A stretch of 35,098 bases of DNA from an uncultured Verrucomicrobiota bacterium. Lineage in GTDB: Bacteria; Verrucomicrobiota; Verrucomicrobiia; Limisphaerales; UBA9464. Location of the stretch: contig CAIWAH010000340.1 of NCBI GenBank assembly GCA_903910585.1, positions 1-35,098 of the forward strand, given 5' to 3'. Every line of letters begins with the position of its first letter. Position 1 is the stretch's first letter. The notes below the pieces were generated by a model that did no database searches, was not told the origin of the DNA, and saw nothing but the letters and a program-made list of their open reading frames with translations. The translations under genes were made by a program, and so were the position numbers. Positions 15,028-22,764 of the stretch are shown piece after piece.

Positions 15028-16265
15028 GCCCGTCCCTCCTGCTTCTCGACGATCAACTCGCGAACCCGGCGTTCGTCGGCCTGGGTCACCGAGAGCCTCA
15101 ATCCCCGGAATTCAAACGCGTCCCCGACTGTCGGAACCACTTCCGCGATTTTCACGGTCAAGCCCCCCATGGTATCCACGGATTCGACCTCGCCCAGCTC
15201 CGGATACTCCCGCCTGAAGTCATCAATTCGCATCGCGCCATTCAGGCGCCAGCGGTCGGTCGCGAGCCGTTCCATCACGAAGTGTTCGGCCTCGCCTTCG
15301 CCGCGGATCTTGCCAACGACCGCCTCAAGGATGTCCTCCAGGGTCACCAGGCCGGTGGTGGTTCCGAACTCATCCAGCACGATGGCCATGCCGCGCTGCT
15401 GCCGTTGCAACGACTCGAACAGCTGCAGCAGGTTCATGGTTGCAGGGACGAACGATGGAAACTCCAAAGACTCATCCAAGGCGGTGTCGGGCGAGACGAG
15501 AAAAGTTCGGGTGTTCAGGATGGCCACCACGGTGTCAGGAGACTCGTCGTAAAGCGGGATACGATGGTGGCGGGCCGCCCGGGCTCGGGCCGCCAGTTCA
15601 GCCGGATCAAGGTCGTCCGGCAGCATGGTCATCTGGGCGCGCGGCCGCATCACGTCGGCTGCGGTCCGTCGGTCAAGGGAGAGGATCTGGAGAATGATCT
15701 CCTTCTCGCCCTCCGCGAGAGTTCCCTGCCGATGCGCGAGCTGAACCAGGTCAGCGACCTCGTCGGTGGCGTTGGCGACCACCGGCTTGAGGGCGGCCGG
15801 GGTGATGCCGGTGAGCACCTGCCGCACGAGGCGTTGGCCGGCCCGGTGCAGTGGGCCGGTTAGTTTGACGACAACCGCGAGCGGCAATGCGCAGCGGCGG
15901 GCCCATTTTTCCGGTTCACGGACCGCCAAAGCCTTGGGCGTCACTTCGCAGAACAGGAGCAGCAGCACGAACAGGCCGCAGGTGGTCAGCCAGGTCGGCC
16001 ACCCGGTGTTCATCAGCGCGAAGAACCCGATGATCACGACAAAGGCATTGCTCAGGGTGTTGCCGAGCACGATGGCGGACAGCACATCTTCCGGCTGGGC
16101 CAGCAATTCGACGACCGTCTGGGAGCTCCGGCTTTTTTCCTGGCTGAGACCACGGAGTCGCCATTGTCCCAGCGAGAACAGGGCTGTTTCCGCCGCGGCA
16201 AAAAAGAAGCTGCCCGCAGCAAGCAGGAGTAGCAGTAGCGCTATCGGAAGGGAGCCGTTCGGCAC
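15024..16265 (-). CDS. DUF21/CBS/CorC_HlyC membrane protein, first in tandem
   Basis: The 413-aa product starts with a hydrophobic segment (LPIALLLLLLAAGSFFFAAA), contains the DUF21 motif AAAETALFSLGQWRLRGL and two or three more TM helices to about residue 140. A CBS pair follows (DVMRPRAQMTML; VLDEFGTTTGLVTLEDILEA), then a CorC_HlyC domain (NGAMRIDDFRREYPELG, VDTMGGLTVKI). Proteins of this family are linked to Mg2+/Co2+ efflux or regulation of Mg2+ transport, with the CBS pair probably sensing nucleotide-Mg. It begins 51 bases after the E1-KAS III fusion gene and its stop overlaps the next ATG by four bases. The three adjacent paralogues look like a tandem duplication that has diverged. Confidence 0.9.
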   Translation of the reverse strand: MPNGSLPIALLLLLLAAGSFFFAAAETALFSLGQWRLRGLSQEKSRSSQTVVELLAQPEDVLSAIVLGNTLSNAFVVIIGFFALMNTGWPTWLTTCGLFVLLLLFCEVTPKALAVREPEKWARRCALPLAVVVKLTGPLHRAGQRLVRQVLTGITPAALKPVVANATDEVADLVQLAHRQGTLAEGEKEIILQILSLDRRTAADVMRPRAQMTMLPDDLDPAELAARARAARHHRIPLYDESPDTVVAILNTRTFLVSPDTALDESLEFPSFVPATMNLLQLFESLQRQQRGMAIVLDEFGTTTGLVTLEDILEAVVGKIRGEGEAEHFVMERLATDRWRLNGAMRIDDFRREYPELGEVESVDTMGGLTVKIAEVVPTVGDAFEFRGLRLSVTQADERRVRELIVEKQEGRA

Positions 16266-16316
16266 CGGCAGAGGTTGCCCGAACGGGTGGGCCGATTGAA
16301 GCGCGAACCGGGGAAA

Positions 16317-19300
16317 TCAGGTGAACTCCAGCACCGCCGCGCCAAAGGTAAATCCGCCGCCGAAGGCGCACAGACCGGCCTTGCCGCGCGGTTGCTCCTG
16401 CAGCAATGCAGCCAGCACCAGGGGAATGGTGCTGCTGCTGGTGTTTCCGCTGTGCCTTACCCGGTTTACGAGCCGGCCCTTGGGCATCTTCAGCCGCTGG
16501 TCCACGGCATCGAGAATGCGGCCGTTGGCCTGGTGCGGGACGATGTAGTCGAGCTCCTCGACCGCCAACTGATCCACGGCGCATGCTTGGCGGAGCAGCG
16601 CCAGCAACTGGCGGACGGCCATGGGGAACACCTTCATCCCGTCCATGTTCACGTGCGGATCCCCGCGACGGCCGTGGTGGAGAACGGATCCGTCTTCGCC
16701 CCGGGCGCTGAGCACCGGGCGGTGGAGGTGCGCCCGCGACGAAGCGAACTGCGACGATCGCGGGCCGTGCACGAGGGTCGCGGTCGCCGCATCCGCGAAC
16801 ACGATGGCCGTGTCGAAGTCGTCCGGGTCCGTGAACGTGCTCATCGCCTCGGCCGTGACGACGAGGATGTTCGCCTCGGGCTTTGCGTGGCAGAAATCGA
16901 AGGCGGCTTGGAGCGCGTAAAGGTAGCCGGTGCAGGCGGCAAGCAGGTCGCTGGCAGGAACGTCCTTGGCCGGGCCATCCAGACAGAGCTGATGATGCAG
17001 CAGGCACGCCATGCTCGGACTCAGCGAAATGGGCGAGCTGGTGCTGACGTAGATGGCATCCAGATCCGCAACCGTCAGGCCGGTCTGTTTCAGCGCGGCC
17101 TTGGCGGCGCGGGTCGCCAATGTGAGCACCGTTTCCCCTTCGGCCAGCAGCGGACGTGATTCGATGCCGGTGCGCTGGACAATGTCGGCCGCGCTGCGAC
17201 CGGGGAATCGGCGAACCAATTCTTCGTTCGTGACGATGCGTCCGGCGGGAGCTGCGACCACCGTGGAAATTCCAACCACCCGGCAGCCCGCGGCCGGAAA
17301 GGACTGCGCTTGTGCCATCGTGGCCCCCGCGGCGGCGCGGGGCTGCCGGCGAACCGTTGGTGTCAGTTCGGGCGGCACCCGCTTGGGCAGGACAGCGGCC
17401 CCGGTTGAGGTGGCGATCTTCGCAAGCTGGCTTCCCACCGGAACCTTTTCGTCGGTCGGCAGCAACTCGGTGATGACTCCGCTCACCGGTGCGCGCAGCT
17501 CGAACGTGGCTTTGTCGGCTTCGCAGTCGGCGATGAGGTCGCCGGCCGCGATTGTGTCGCCTTCCCGGACCTTCCATTCGACCACCGCAACATTCTGGTC
17601 GGCGGGGCTGGAGCCGACCGCTTCCAGGACTGTCAGGCCGGCGACTGCCGCGGTGTCCCCTTGCCACGTCACGTCGGCGCCGCAAAGCGCGGCGCAGGTT
17701 TCCAGAATGCGCTTCAGGCTGGGCAACACCTCCAGCTGGTTGACGTAGTTGCACGGCACGTAAGTGTCGGGGCGGGTGACCCGACGGGCCTTTACGGGAG
17801 TTTCCACCCGCTCCGCGACCACGGCCAAGACCTCCGCGCCGAAGCCGCAGGTGAGATTGTCCTCATGGACAACCACCAGCTTTCCGGTCCGGGCCGCGCT
17901 CGCGCAGACCGCCTCCTGGTCCCAGGGGCTCAGCGAACGCAAATCGATCAGGTCCACGCCGATGCCACCGGCTTCCAGCGCCCGCACTGCCCGGTGGCAA
18001 AGCGGGGTCGTGCCGCCCCAAGTCACCAGGGTGAGGTCGTTTCCGCGGGCAAGGAAGCGGGCCCGGCCGGGTTGCATCACCTCCGGCAGGGCGCTCCCTG
18101 GCATGGCCAACGCCGGATCGTTCAGGCACACCTTGGGATACAGAAAGACGGTGGGTCGTCCGGTGGCTTGGTTGGCGAAGGCGGCATTGAGCAGGCCCGC
18201 CGCGTCGGCAGCGGAACTGGGCATGACCACGTCGATGCCGGGAACGTGGGCCAAAACGCTCTCGAAGGTCTGCGCGTGAAACGGGCCCAGTCCCGGCCGA
18301 TATCCGCCGCAGGGTGCCAGCACGATCACCGGGCAGTGCCAGCCACCGTCCGTGCGCCAAAAGATCGAACCCAGCTCCGCGGCGATCTGGTTGAATGCCA
18401 GCGGCACAAAGTCGGCGAACTGGATGAATGCCACCGGCCTGCCGCCAGCGAGAGCCCGACCGACGCTGACCCCGACAATGGTGGACTCGCTGAGCGCGGA
18501 ATTCTGGATCTGCTCGGGGAACGCCCGGGTCAGGCCGCGGGTCAGACCGAAGACGTCGCCCTTGGGGTCCTCGATGTCTTCGCCGTAGAGCGTCACCCGC
18601 GGATCGGAACCGAGATGCGCGCGGAGGACTTCCCGCATGGCCTCGATCATGGAGAGCGGCTTTGCCTCGGCCGCCTTCGTGAACGGCGGGTTCTGCTGGG
18701 ACGCGTAGGCGGAACTGCGTGCCGTGTCACCCGCAGGCGCCCGGGCATCGAGGTTTGCCGTCGGGTTGGGAGAGGCGAGCGCCCGATCGGCGGCGGCGCG
18801 AATCTCCGCTTCCAGGTCATTGGCCAGCGTGGCGAGCTCGGCGTCTGCGACTCCTGCCGCCACGAGCCGGTCTCGCAGTTGGCTGATCGGATCGGCTTGG
18901 GCACGAACCTGTTTCAGTTCGCCCTCTTCGCGATAGATCCGCTCGTCGTCCGCATTGGTGTGGTGCGTAAGCCGCTCGACCTGGAAGACGACGACCGTGG
19001 GTTTGCCCGACCGAACGGCAGCGACGATGGGGCCGAGCGCATGCTCGCAGCCCAAGGCATCACGGCCATCCAGACGGTGCACCGCCATGCCGTAAAACTC
19101 GGACGCTTCGCCATCGGGGCGATGATAAAATGTCCTGCCGCCGGTGCGGGTCGAGATCCCGTAACCGTTGTCCTCGATCCAAAACAGCACCGGCAATTGT
19201 GCGCGGACGGCCTCCGCCACCGCTTCCAGGAATTCTCCCTGCTGGCTTGTGCTGTCGCCCACCGCACAGACCACCAACGGCGCGGCACCGTTGCGGGCAT

Positions 19301-19880
19301 TGCGGCGCCGTTCCGCGATGACTTCGTGGGCCACGCCGACGGCTTGCAAGGCGTTGTTTCCAACGGGACCGACCAGGCTGAGAACCTTGAGTTCCGGTGC
19401 GCTCAGGTGGGCGCTCATCTGGCGACCCGCGGAGTGCGATCCGGCGGTGCAGAGCGAGCTGTGGAAGAACTGTTCCGCCGGGATTCCCCGGGCGAGCATC
19501 AGGGCCTTGTCGCGGTAGTGCAGATGCAGCCAGTCGTCGGCAGTCAGGTGGGAATTGAGAGCCGCGCATGCCTCATGACCGGCCCCGCCGACGTGGAAAA
19601 ACGCCTCCCCCCGGTTCACCAATTCCATCTCGACCCGATCCACGAGCCGTGAAGCCAACATCACCCGGTAGAGGGCGAGGGCCTTGCCCAACTCGCCCCG
19701 GGGCACCGGGGTGACCGGGCCCGAAGGCGGTGAGGCAGAACGGCTTCCAGAAACTGCGGCGGAATCCACGGGTGACAGGATGGGGGAAACTCCCGTGCGG
19801 CGGAAGTCTAACTTCGGCCCGCCTGGGGGCTTCGTTGGAATGGAGTTCAAATCGCAACGAAGCATGCCGTGACTCGACAC
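16317..19880 (-). CDS. Four-part fusion: 2-oxoacid dehydrogenase E1-alpha, E1-beta, lipoyl domain and KAS III
   Basis: Numbering is from the GTG at 19880. Residues 62-365 are E1-alpha with the thiamine-diphosphate segment AVGDSTSQQGEF (206-217) and EDNGYGIST (236-244). 405-735 are E1-beta with YGEDIEDPKGDVFG, SESTIVGVSVG (Glu465) and GPFHAQTFES (His535). 750-825 are a lipoyl domain with ADKA (Lys790 as predicted lipoylation site). 863-1187 are a complete FabH-like condensing enzyme with Cys983 (LLAACTGYLY), His1116 (VPHQANGR) and Asn1146 (HSGNTSSS). Pro/Ala-rich linkers join the parts (366-404 and 826-862). No E2 acyltransferase core or subunit-binding domain is present. The parts suggest oxidative decarboxylation of a (branched) 2-oxoacid and use of the acyl group to prime fatty-acid or polyketide synthesis. 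The first ~60 residues look non-conserved; ATG 19865 or GTG 19706 may be the true start. Confidence 0.9.
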   Translation of the reverse strand: MSSHGMLRCDLNSIPTKPPGGPKLDFRRTGVSPILSPVDSAAVSGSRSASPPSGPVTPVPRGELGKALALYRVMLASRLVDRVEMELVNRGEAFFHVGGAGHEACAALNSHLTADDWLHLHYRDKALMLARGIPAEQFFHSSLCTAGSHSAGRQMSAHLSAPELKVLSLVGPVGNNALQAVGVAHEVIAERRRNARNGAAPLVVCAVGDSTSQQGEFLEAVAEAVRAQLPVLFWIEDNGYGISTRTGGRTFYHRPDGEASEFYGMAVHRLDGRDALGCEHALGPIVAAVRSGKPTVVVFQVERLTHHTNADDERIYREEGELKQVRAQADPISQLRDRLVAAGVADAELATLANDLEAEIRAAADRALASPNPTANLDARAPAGDTARSSAYASQQNPPFTKAAEAKPLSMIEAMREVLRAHLGSDPRVTLYGEDIEDPKGDVFGLTRGLTRAFPEQIQNSALSESTIVGVSVGRALAGGRPVAFIQFADFVPLAFNQIAAELGSIFWRTDGGWHCPVIVLAPCGGYRPGLGPFHAQTFESVLAHVPGIDVVMPSSAADAAGLLNAAFANQATGRPTVFLYPKVCLNDPALAMPGSALPEVMQPGRARFLARGNDLTLVTWGGTTPLCHRAVRALEAGGIGVDLIDLRSLSPWDQEAVCASAARTGKLVVVHEDNLTCGFGAEVLAVVAERVETPVKARRVTRPDTYVPCNYVNQLEVLPSLKRILETCAALCGADVTWQGDTAAVAGLTVLEAVGSSPADQNVAVVEWKVREGDTIAAGDLIADCEADKATFELRAPVSGVITELLPTDEKVPVGSQLAKIATSTGAAVLPKRVPPELTPTVRRQPRAAAGATMAQAQSFPAAGCRVVGISTVVAAPAGRIVTNEELVRRFPGRSAADIVQRTGIESRPLLAEGETVLTLATRAAKAALKQTGLTVADLDAIYVSTSSPISLSPSMACLLHHQLCLDGPAKDVPASDLLAACTGYLYALQAAFDFCHAKPEANILVVTAEAMSTFTDPDDFDTAIVFADAATATLVHGPRSSQFASSRAHLHRPVLSARGEDGSVLHHGRRGDPHVNMDGMKVFPMAVRQLLALLRQACAVDQLAVEELDYIVPHQANGRILDAVDQRLKMPKGRLVNRVRHSGNTSSSTIPLVLAALLQEQPRGKAGLCAFGGGFTFGAAVLEFT

Positions 19881-19909
19881 CCGCCAGCCGGTTCAGCCAG
19901 CGTTCGCCC

Positions 19910-20734
19910 ATGAACCCTTGGCTGGCAGCGCTGCTGACTCTGGCTGCGGCCGGTGCGGGCGCCGAACTGGGGATGGCCGCCTCTCGATTGCCGCGACACT
20001 GGTGGCTGCTCGGTTATCTCGTCCCGCTCGCGGTCATCGTGGCCTTCGCGGTGGCGGTCCGGCGGCCGGAATGGGCCCTGCATCCGCTCGTGGCCTGGGT
20101 TTTCGTCGGCCGCTGGAAACTCGCCCTCATGGCGACGGTGGTGGCGATGATCTTCAGCGCCTTGGTGCCGCGGTTGCCACAGGCGAGGGAGCGGCGGGCG
20201 CTCGGCATCCTCGTGGCGGTGGCGGTCCTCTATTTCTCCCTGTGGCCGGCCGTGGCGATGGCGTCCAACCGCTCGTTTCTGGCCGCGCTCCCCACAAGGA
20301 TTCCTACGGATGGCATCTGCCGGCAGAGCACGGATTACACCTGTGGCCCGGCGGCCGCGGTGACCGGATTGCATCGGCTCGGGATCAAGGCCGGGGAAGG
20401 GGAGTTGGCCCTGCTCGCCGGCACCAGCAGCGCGACCGGCACGCCGCCCGATGTGCTGGCGCAGGTGCTGAACCAACGGTTCGGGAAAGCCGGAGTGCAG
20501 GCGGAACTGCGCCGGTTCCGATCGGTGGACGAACTGCGCAACGCCGGAGTGACCCTGGTGATCGTGAAGTTCGGCCTGTTTCTCGACCATTGGCTGACCG
20601 TGCTGGAGGTCAACGACCGGGAAGTCGTCGTGGGTGACCCGATCAGTGGCGAGGCTCGCCTGACTCACGCGGACTTCCGCGAACGCTGGCGGTTCATCGG
20701 CGTCACCCTCCGGCGGGAACCGGCTTGGCATTGA
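19910..20734 (+). CDS. Membrane-anchored C39-like cysteine peptidase
   Basis: The 274-aa product has three or four hydrophobic segments in the first 120 residues and a C-terminal papain-like C39 domain. The domain holds Gln139 and Cys145 in CRQSTDYTCGPAAAVTGLHR, His227 in FLDHWLTVLEV and Asp243 in VVVGDP, which is the full Gln-Cys-His-Asp set of the family. C39 peptidases usually cleave double-glycine leaders of exported peptides, but standalone membrane forms like this have unknown substrates, and no leader peptide or ABC exporter is visible nearby. The frame is open further upstream, but MNPWLAALLT at 19910 is chosen because upstream residues look non-coding and overlap the divergent fusion gene's leader. 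The start has no SD. Confidence 0.82.
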   Translation: MNPWLAALLTLAAAGAGAELGMAASRLPRHWWLLGYLVPLAVIVAFAVAVRRPEWALHPLVAWVFVGRWKLALMATVVAMIFSALVPRLPQARERRALGILVAVAVLYFSLWPAVAMASNRSFLAALPTRIPTDGICRQSTDYTCGPAAAVTGLHRLGIKAGEGELALLAGTSSATGTPPDVLAQVLNQRFGKAGVQAELRRFRSVDELRNAGVTLVIVKFGLFLDHWLTVLEVNDREVVVGDPISGEARLTHADFRERWRFIGVTLRREPAWH

Positions 20735-20788
20735 CAGCCTGCCGACTTTGAGCTTTGGACTTTGCGGCGGCTTCCGCACCTTCCGCCC

Positions 20789-21808
20789 ATGTCTTCGCAA
20801 CCCCGCGTGGCGGTGCTCGGCACCGGTTCGCTTGGCCAGCATCATGTCCGGCTCTACGCCGATCTGGCCAAGGCCAACGCGTGCGAATTTGCCGGCGTTT
20901 ACGACGTGAATGCCGAGGCGGCCCGCAAGATTGCCCAGCAGCACAGTGTCCGGGCGTTTGCTTCGGTGTCCGAGGCGGCGGCGGCGAGCGACGCGCTGAG
21001 CATCGTGACGCCGACGGTCACCCACCATGCTCTGGCGAAGGAACTTCTCAGCGCCGGCAAACACGTCCTCGTGGAAAAACCCATGACCGACCACGCCGCC
21101 CAGGCGGCCGAATTGGTCGAACTCGCCCAGGCGCGTTCGCTGGTGCTGCAGGTGGGACACGTCGAGCGCTTCAACCCGGTGTTCGCCTATCTCGAACAGG
21201 TCGCCACCGAGCCACGCTTCATCGAGTGCCATCGCCTTTCCCCCTATCCGGCCCGCAGCACCGACATCGGTGTGGTGCTCGACCTCATGATCCACGACCT
21301 CGACGTCGTGCTCGCTTTTGTGAAGTCCCCGGTGGTCAGCGTGGATGCCGTGGGCATTCCCGTGCTCAGCGCCAGCGAGGACATTGCGAATGCCCGGCTG
21401 CGCTTCGCCAATGGCTGCGTCGCCAACCTCACCGCCAGCCGCATCAGCCCCGAGCGGATGCGCAAGATCCGGGTCTTCAGCGGCGGCGAGCAGACGAGCT
21501 ATATCAGCCTCGATTATCGAGCGCAGGAAGGCTTCATCTATCGGTTGGCGCGCGAAGGCGAATCGGAGAGCTCACTGCTGAAGAAGCTGCTGGCCGCCAA
21601 GGATTCGACCATCGTCAGCGAATTCGCCGGGAAGAAGATTGTCCGCGAGCCGGTGCCCATCGCCAAGGACGAGCCATTGCGGCTGGAACTGGCCCATTTC
21701 ATCAACTGCGTCCGCGAACGCCAGACCCCCAAGGTCACCGGCGCCCAGGCCAAAGTGGCGCTGGAAGTGGCCTTCGAAATTGCGCGGCAGATTGGGGCGG
21801 CGAAATGA
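20789..21808 (+). CDS. Gfo/Idh/MocA-family dehydrogenase, possibly GnnA-like
   Basis: The 339-aa cytoplasmic oxidoreductase has an N-terminal Rossmann fold with GTGSLGQHHVRLY, the family EKP motif (Glu96-Lys97-Pro98, VEKPMTDHA) and VGHVERFNPVFAYL. That last motif is typical of the subgroup that includes UDP-GlcNAc 3-dehydrogenase GnnA of lipid A synthesis; this sub-assignment is tentative. The C-terminal domain includes LDLMIHDLDVVLAFV with the conserved HD. The start is put at the ATG at 20789 (MSSQPRVAVLG) because the nine extra residues available upstream (MRRLPHLPP) are not family-like. It follows the C39-like gene by 54 bases and has no SD. Confidence 0.88.
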   Translation: MSSQPRVAVLGTGSLGQHHVRLYADLAKANACEFAGVYDVNAEAARKIAQQHSVRAFASVSEAAAASDALSIVTPTVTHHALAKELLSAGKHVLVEKPMTDHAAQAAELVELAQARSLVLQVGHVERFNPVFAYLEQVATEPRFIECHRLSPYPARSTDIGVVLDLMIHDLDVVLAFVKSPVVSVDAVGIPVLSASEDIANARLRFANGCVANLTASRISPERMRKIRVFSGGEQTSYISLDYRAQEGFIYRLAREGESESSLLKKLLAAKDSTIVSEFAGKKIVREPVPIAKDEPLRLELAHFINCVRERQTPKVTGAQAKVALEVAFEIARQIGAAK

Positions 21809-21937
21809 GGCGAAGGGGGCTGCCCAGCGTTGGTTTGGCCGGCTTGCCGGGCAGTTGAACGCGGTTGCGGCCGGCCGGTCCATCCGGCAAGGCGTTGACC
21901 AAACTCCATGTCATTCCCATCGCCATCCCGTCTCCAA

Positions 21938-22651
21938 ATGAAATTCTGCCTTCTGTTTGCCGCGTGGTTGAGCATTTCGGGCCTTGTCAGCGTGCTGGCA
22001 GAAAGTCCGGCACCGAAATCGCTGGCGACCGAAATTGCCGAGGAAGCGATCCGCCGGGCGGATGCCACCAAACTCGACGGCTGGGCGTTTACGGTGACGA
22101 CCACGGAGGAGGGCAAGAAGACCGTCGAGACTCACGATCCGACCGCGCCCAAAGGCCAGCGCTGGAAGCTGATGCTCAAGGCCGGCAAGCCGCCCACGGA
22201 TAAACAGTTAAAGAAGTATGCGGAGGAGCGGCGTCACGGAGGCGGCAAGGCACTGAAGCTGGGTGGCTTGGTGGACAAGTCTTCGTTGGAATTGGCCCGC
22301 GAGGATTCCGAGCGCCTGACGTTCCGCTTTCGGATGAAGGCCGACGACGAGGAGGCGAAGCTGATGGCGGGCAAGATCCGCGGGACGTTGGTGGTCCGGC
22401 GGAAGGAGCCGACGGTGGAGAGTTTGGAAATCGCGAACACCGAAAAGATCAGCAAAACCGGAGTATTCAGCCTCAGTGAATTTCAGACCCGCATCCGGTT
22501 CCGTCCGGCACCGGACCGCGCGGAGTCGCTGATCGAATCAATCACCGCCCGGGTGCGCGGTCGGGCCCTGCTGGTGAAGTCGCTCGACGTGGACTCCGAA
22601 ACGACCTTCAGCGAGTTCCGCTGGGTGGGCGATCCGGTGGAAGCAAAGTAG
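21938..22651 (+). CDS. Secreted protein of unknown function
   Basis: The 237-aa product starts with a signal peptide (MKFCLLFAAWLSISGLVSVLA, cleavage near residue 21). The remainder is charged, with no further TM segment and no cysteine except in the signal peptide, and shows alternating beta-strand-like stretches (GTLVVRRKEPTVESLEIANT, FQTRIRFRPAPD). I do not recognise a family. An in-frame ATG at 21908 would add ten Pro/Ser-rich residues before the signal peptide, which is less likely. It lies between two Gfo/Idh/MocA genes in the same direction; it could be a periplasmic accessory protein, but nothing in the sequence fixes a role. Confidence 0.72.
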   Translation: MKFCLLFAAWLSISGLVSVLAESPAPKSLATEIAEEAIRRADATKLDGWAFTVTTTEEGKKTVETHDPTAPKGQRWKLMLKAGKPPTDKQLKKYAEERRHGGGKALKLGGLVDKSSLELAREDSERLTFRFRMKADDEEAKLMAGKIRGTLVVRRKEPTVESLEIANTEKISKTGVFSLSEFQTRIRFRPAPDRAESLIESITARVRGRALLVKSLDVDSETTFSEFRWVGDPVEAK

Positions 22652-22764
22652 GCGGCAGGTGAGTGCGGTCCGTTGGTGCGAAGCTCGCTGAAGTCACTGC
22701 AGCCGGAACGAATCAACGGCGGCTTGGCAGCGTCCAACGCGCCGGTAACATCGCGCCAATTCCA

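Noticed and set aside
15916..17754. Minus-strand frame of 612 codons overlapping the fusion gene in another phase
   Set aside because: Arg/Pro/Gly-rich shadow; the correct phase carries the KAS III catalytic triad.
17661..19652. Plus-strand open frame of 663 codons antisense to the E1-KAS III fusion
   Set aside because: His/Arg/Gly-rich with no motif; the opposite strand encodes intact E1 and lipoyl domains.
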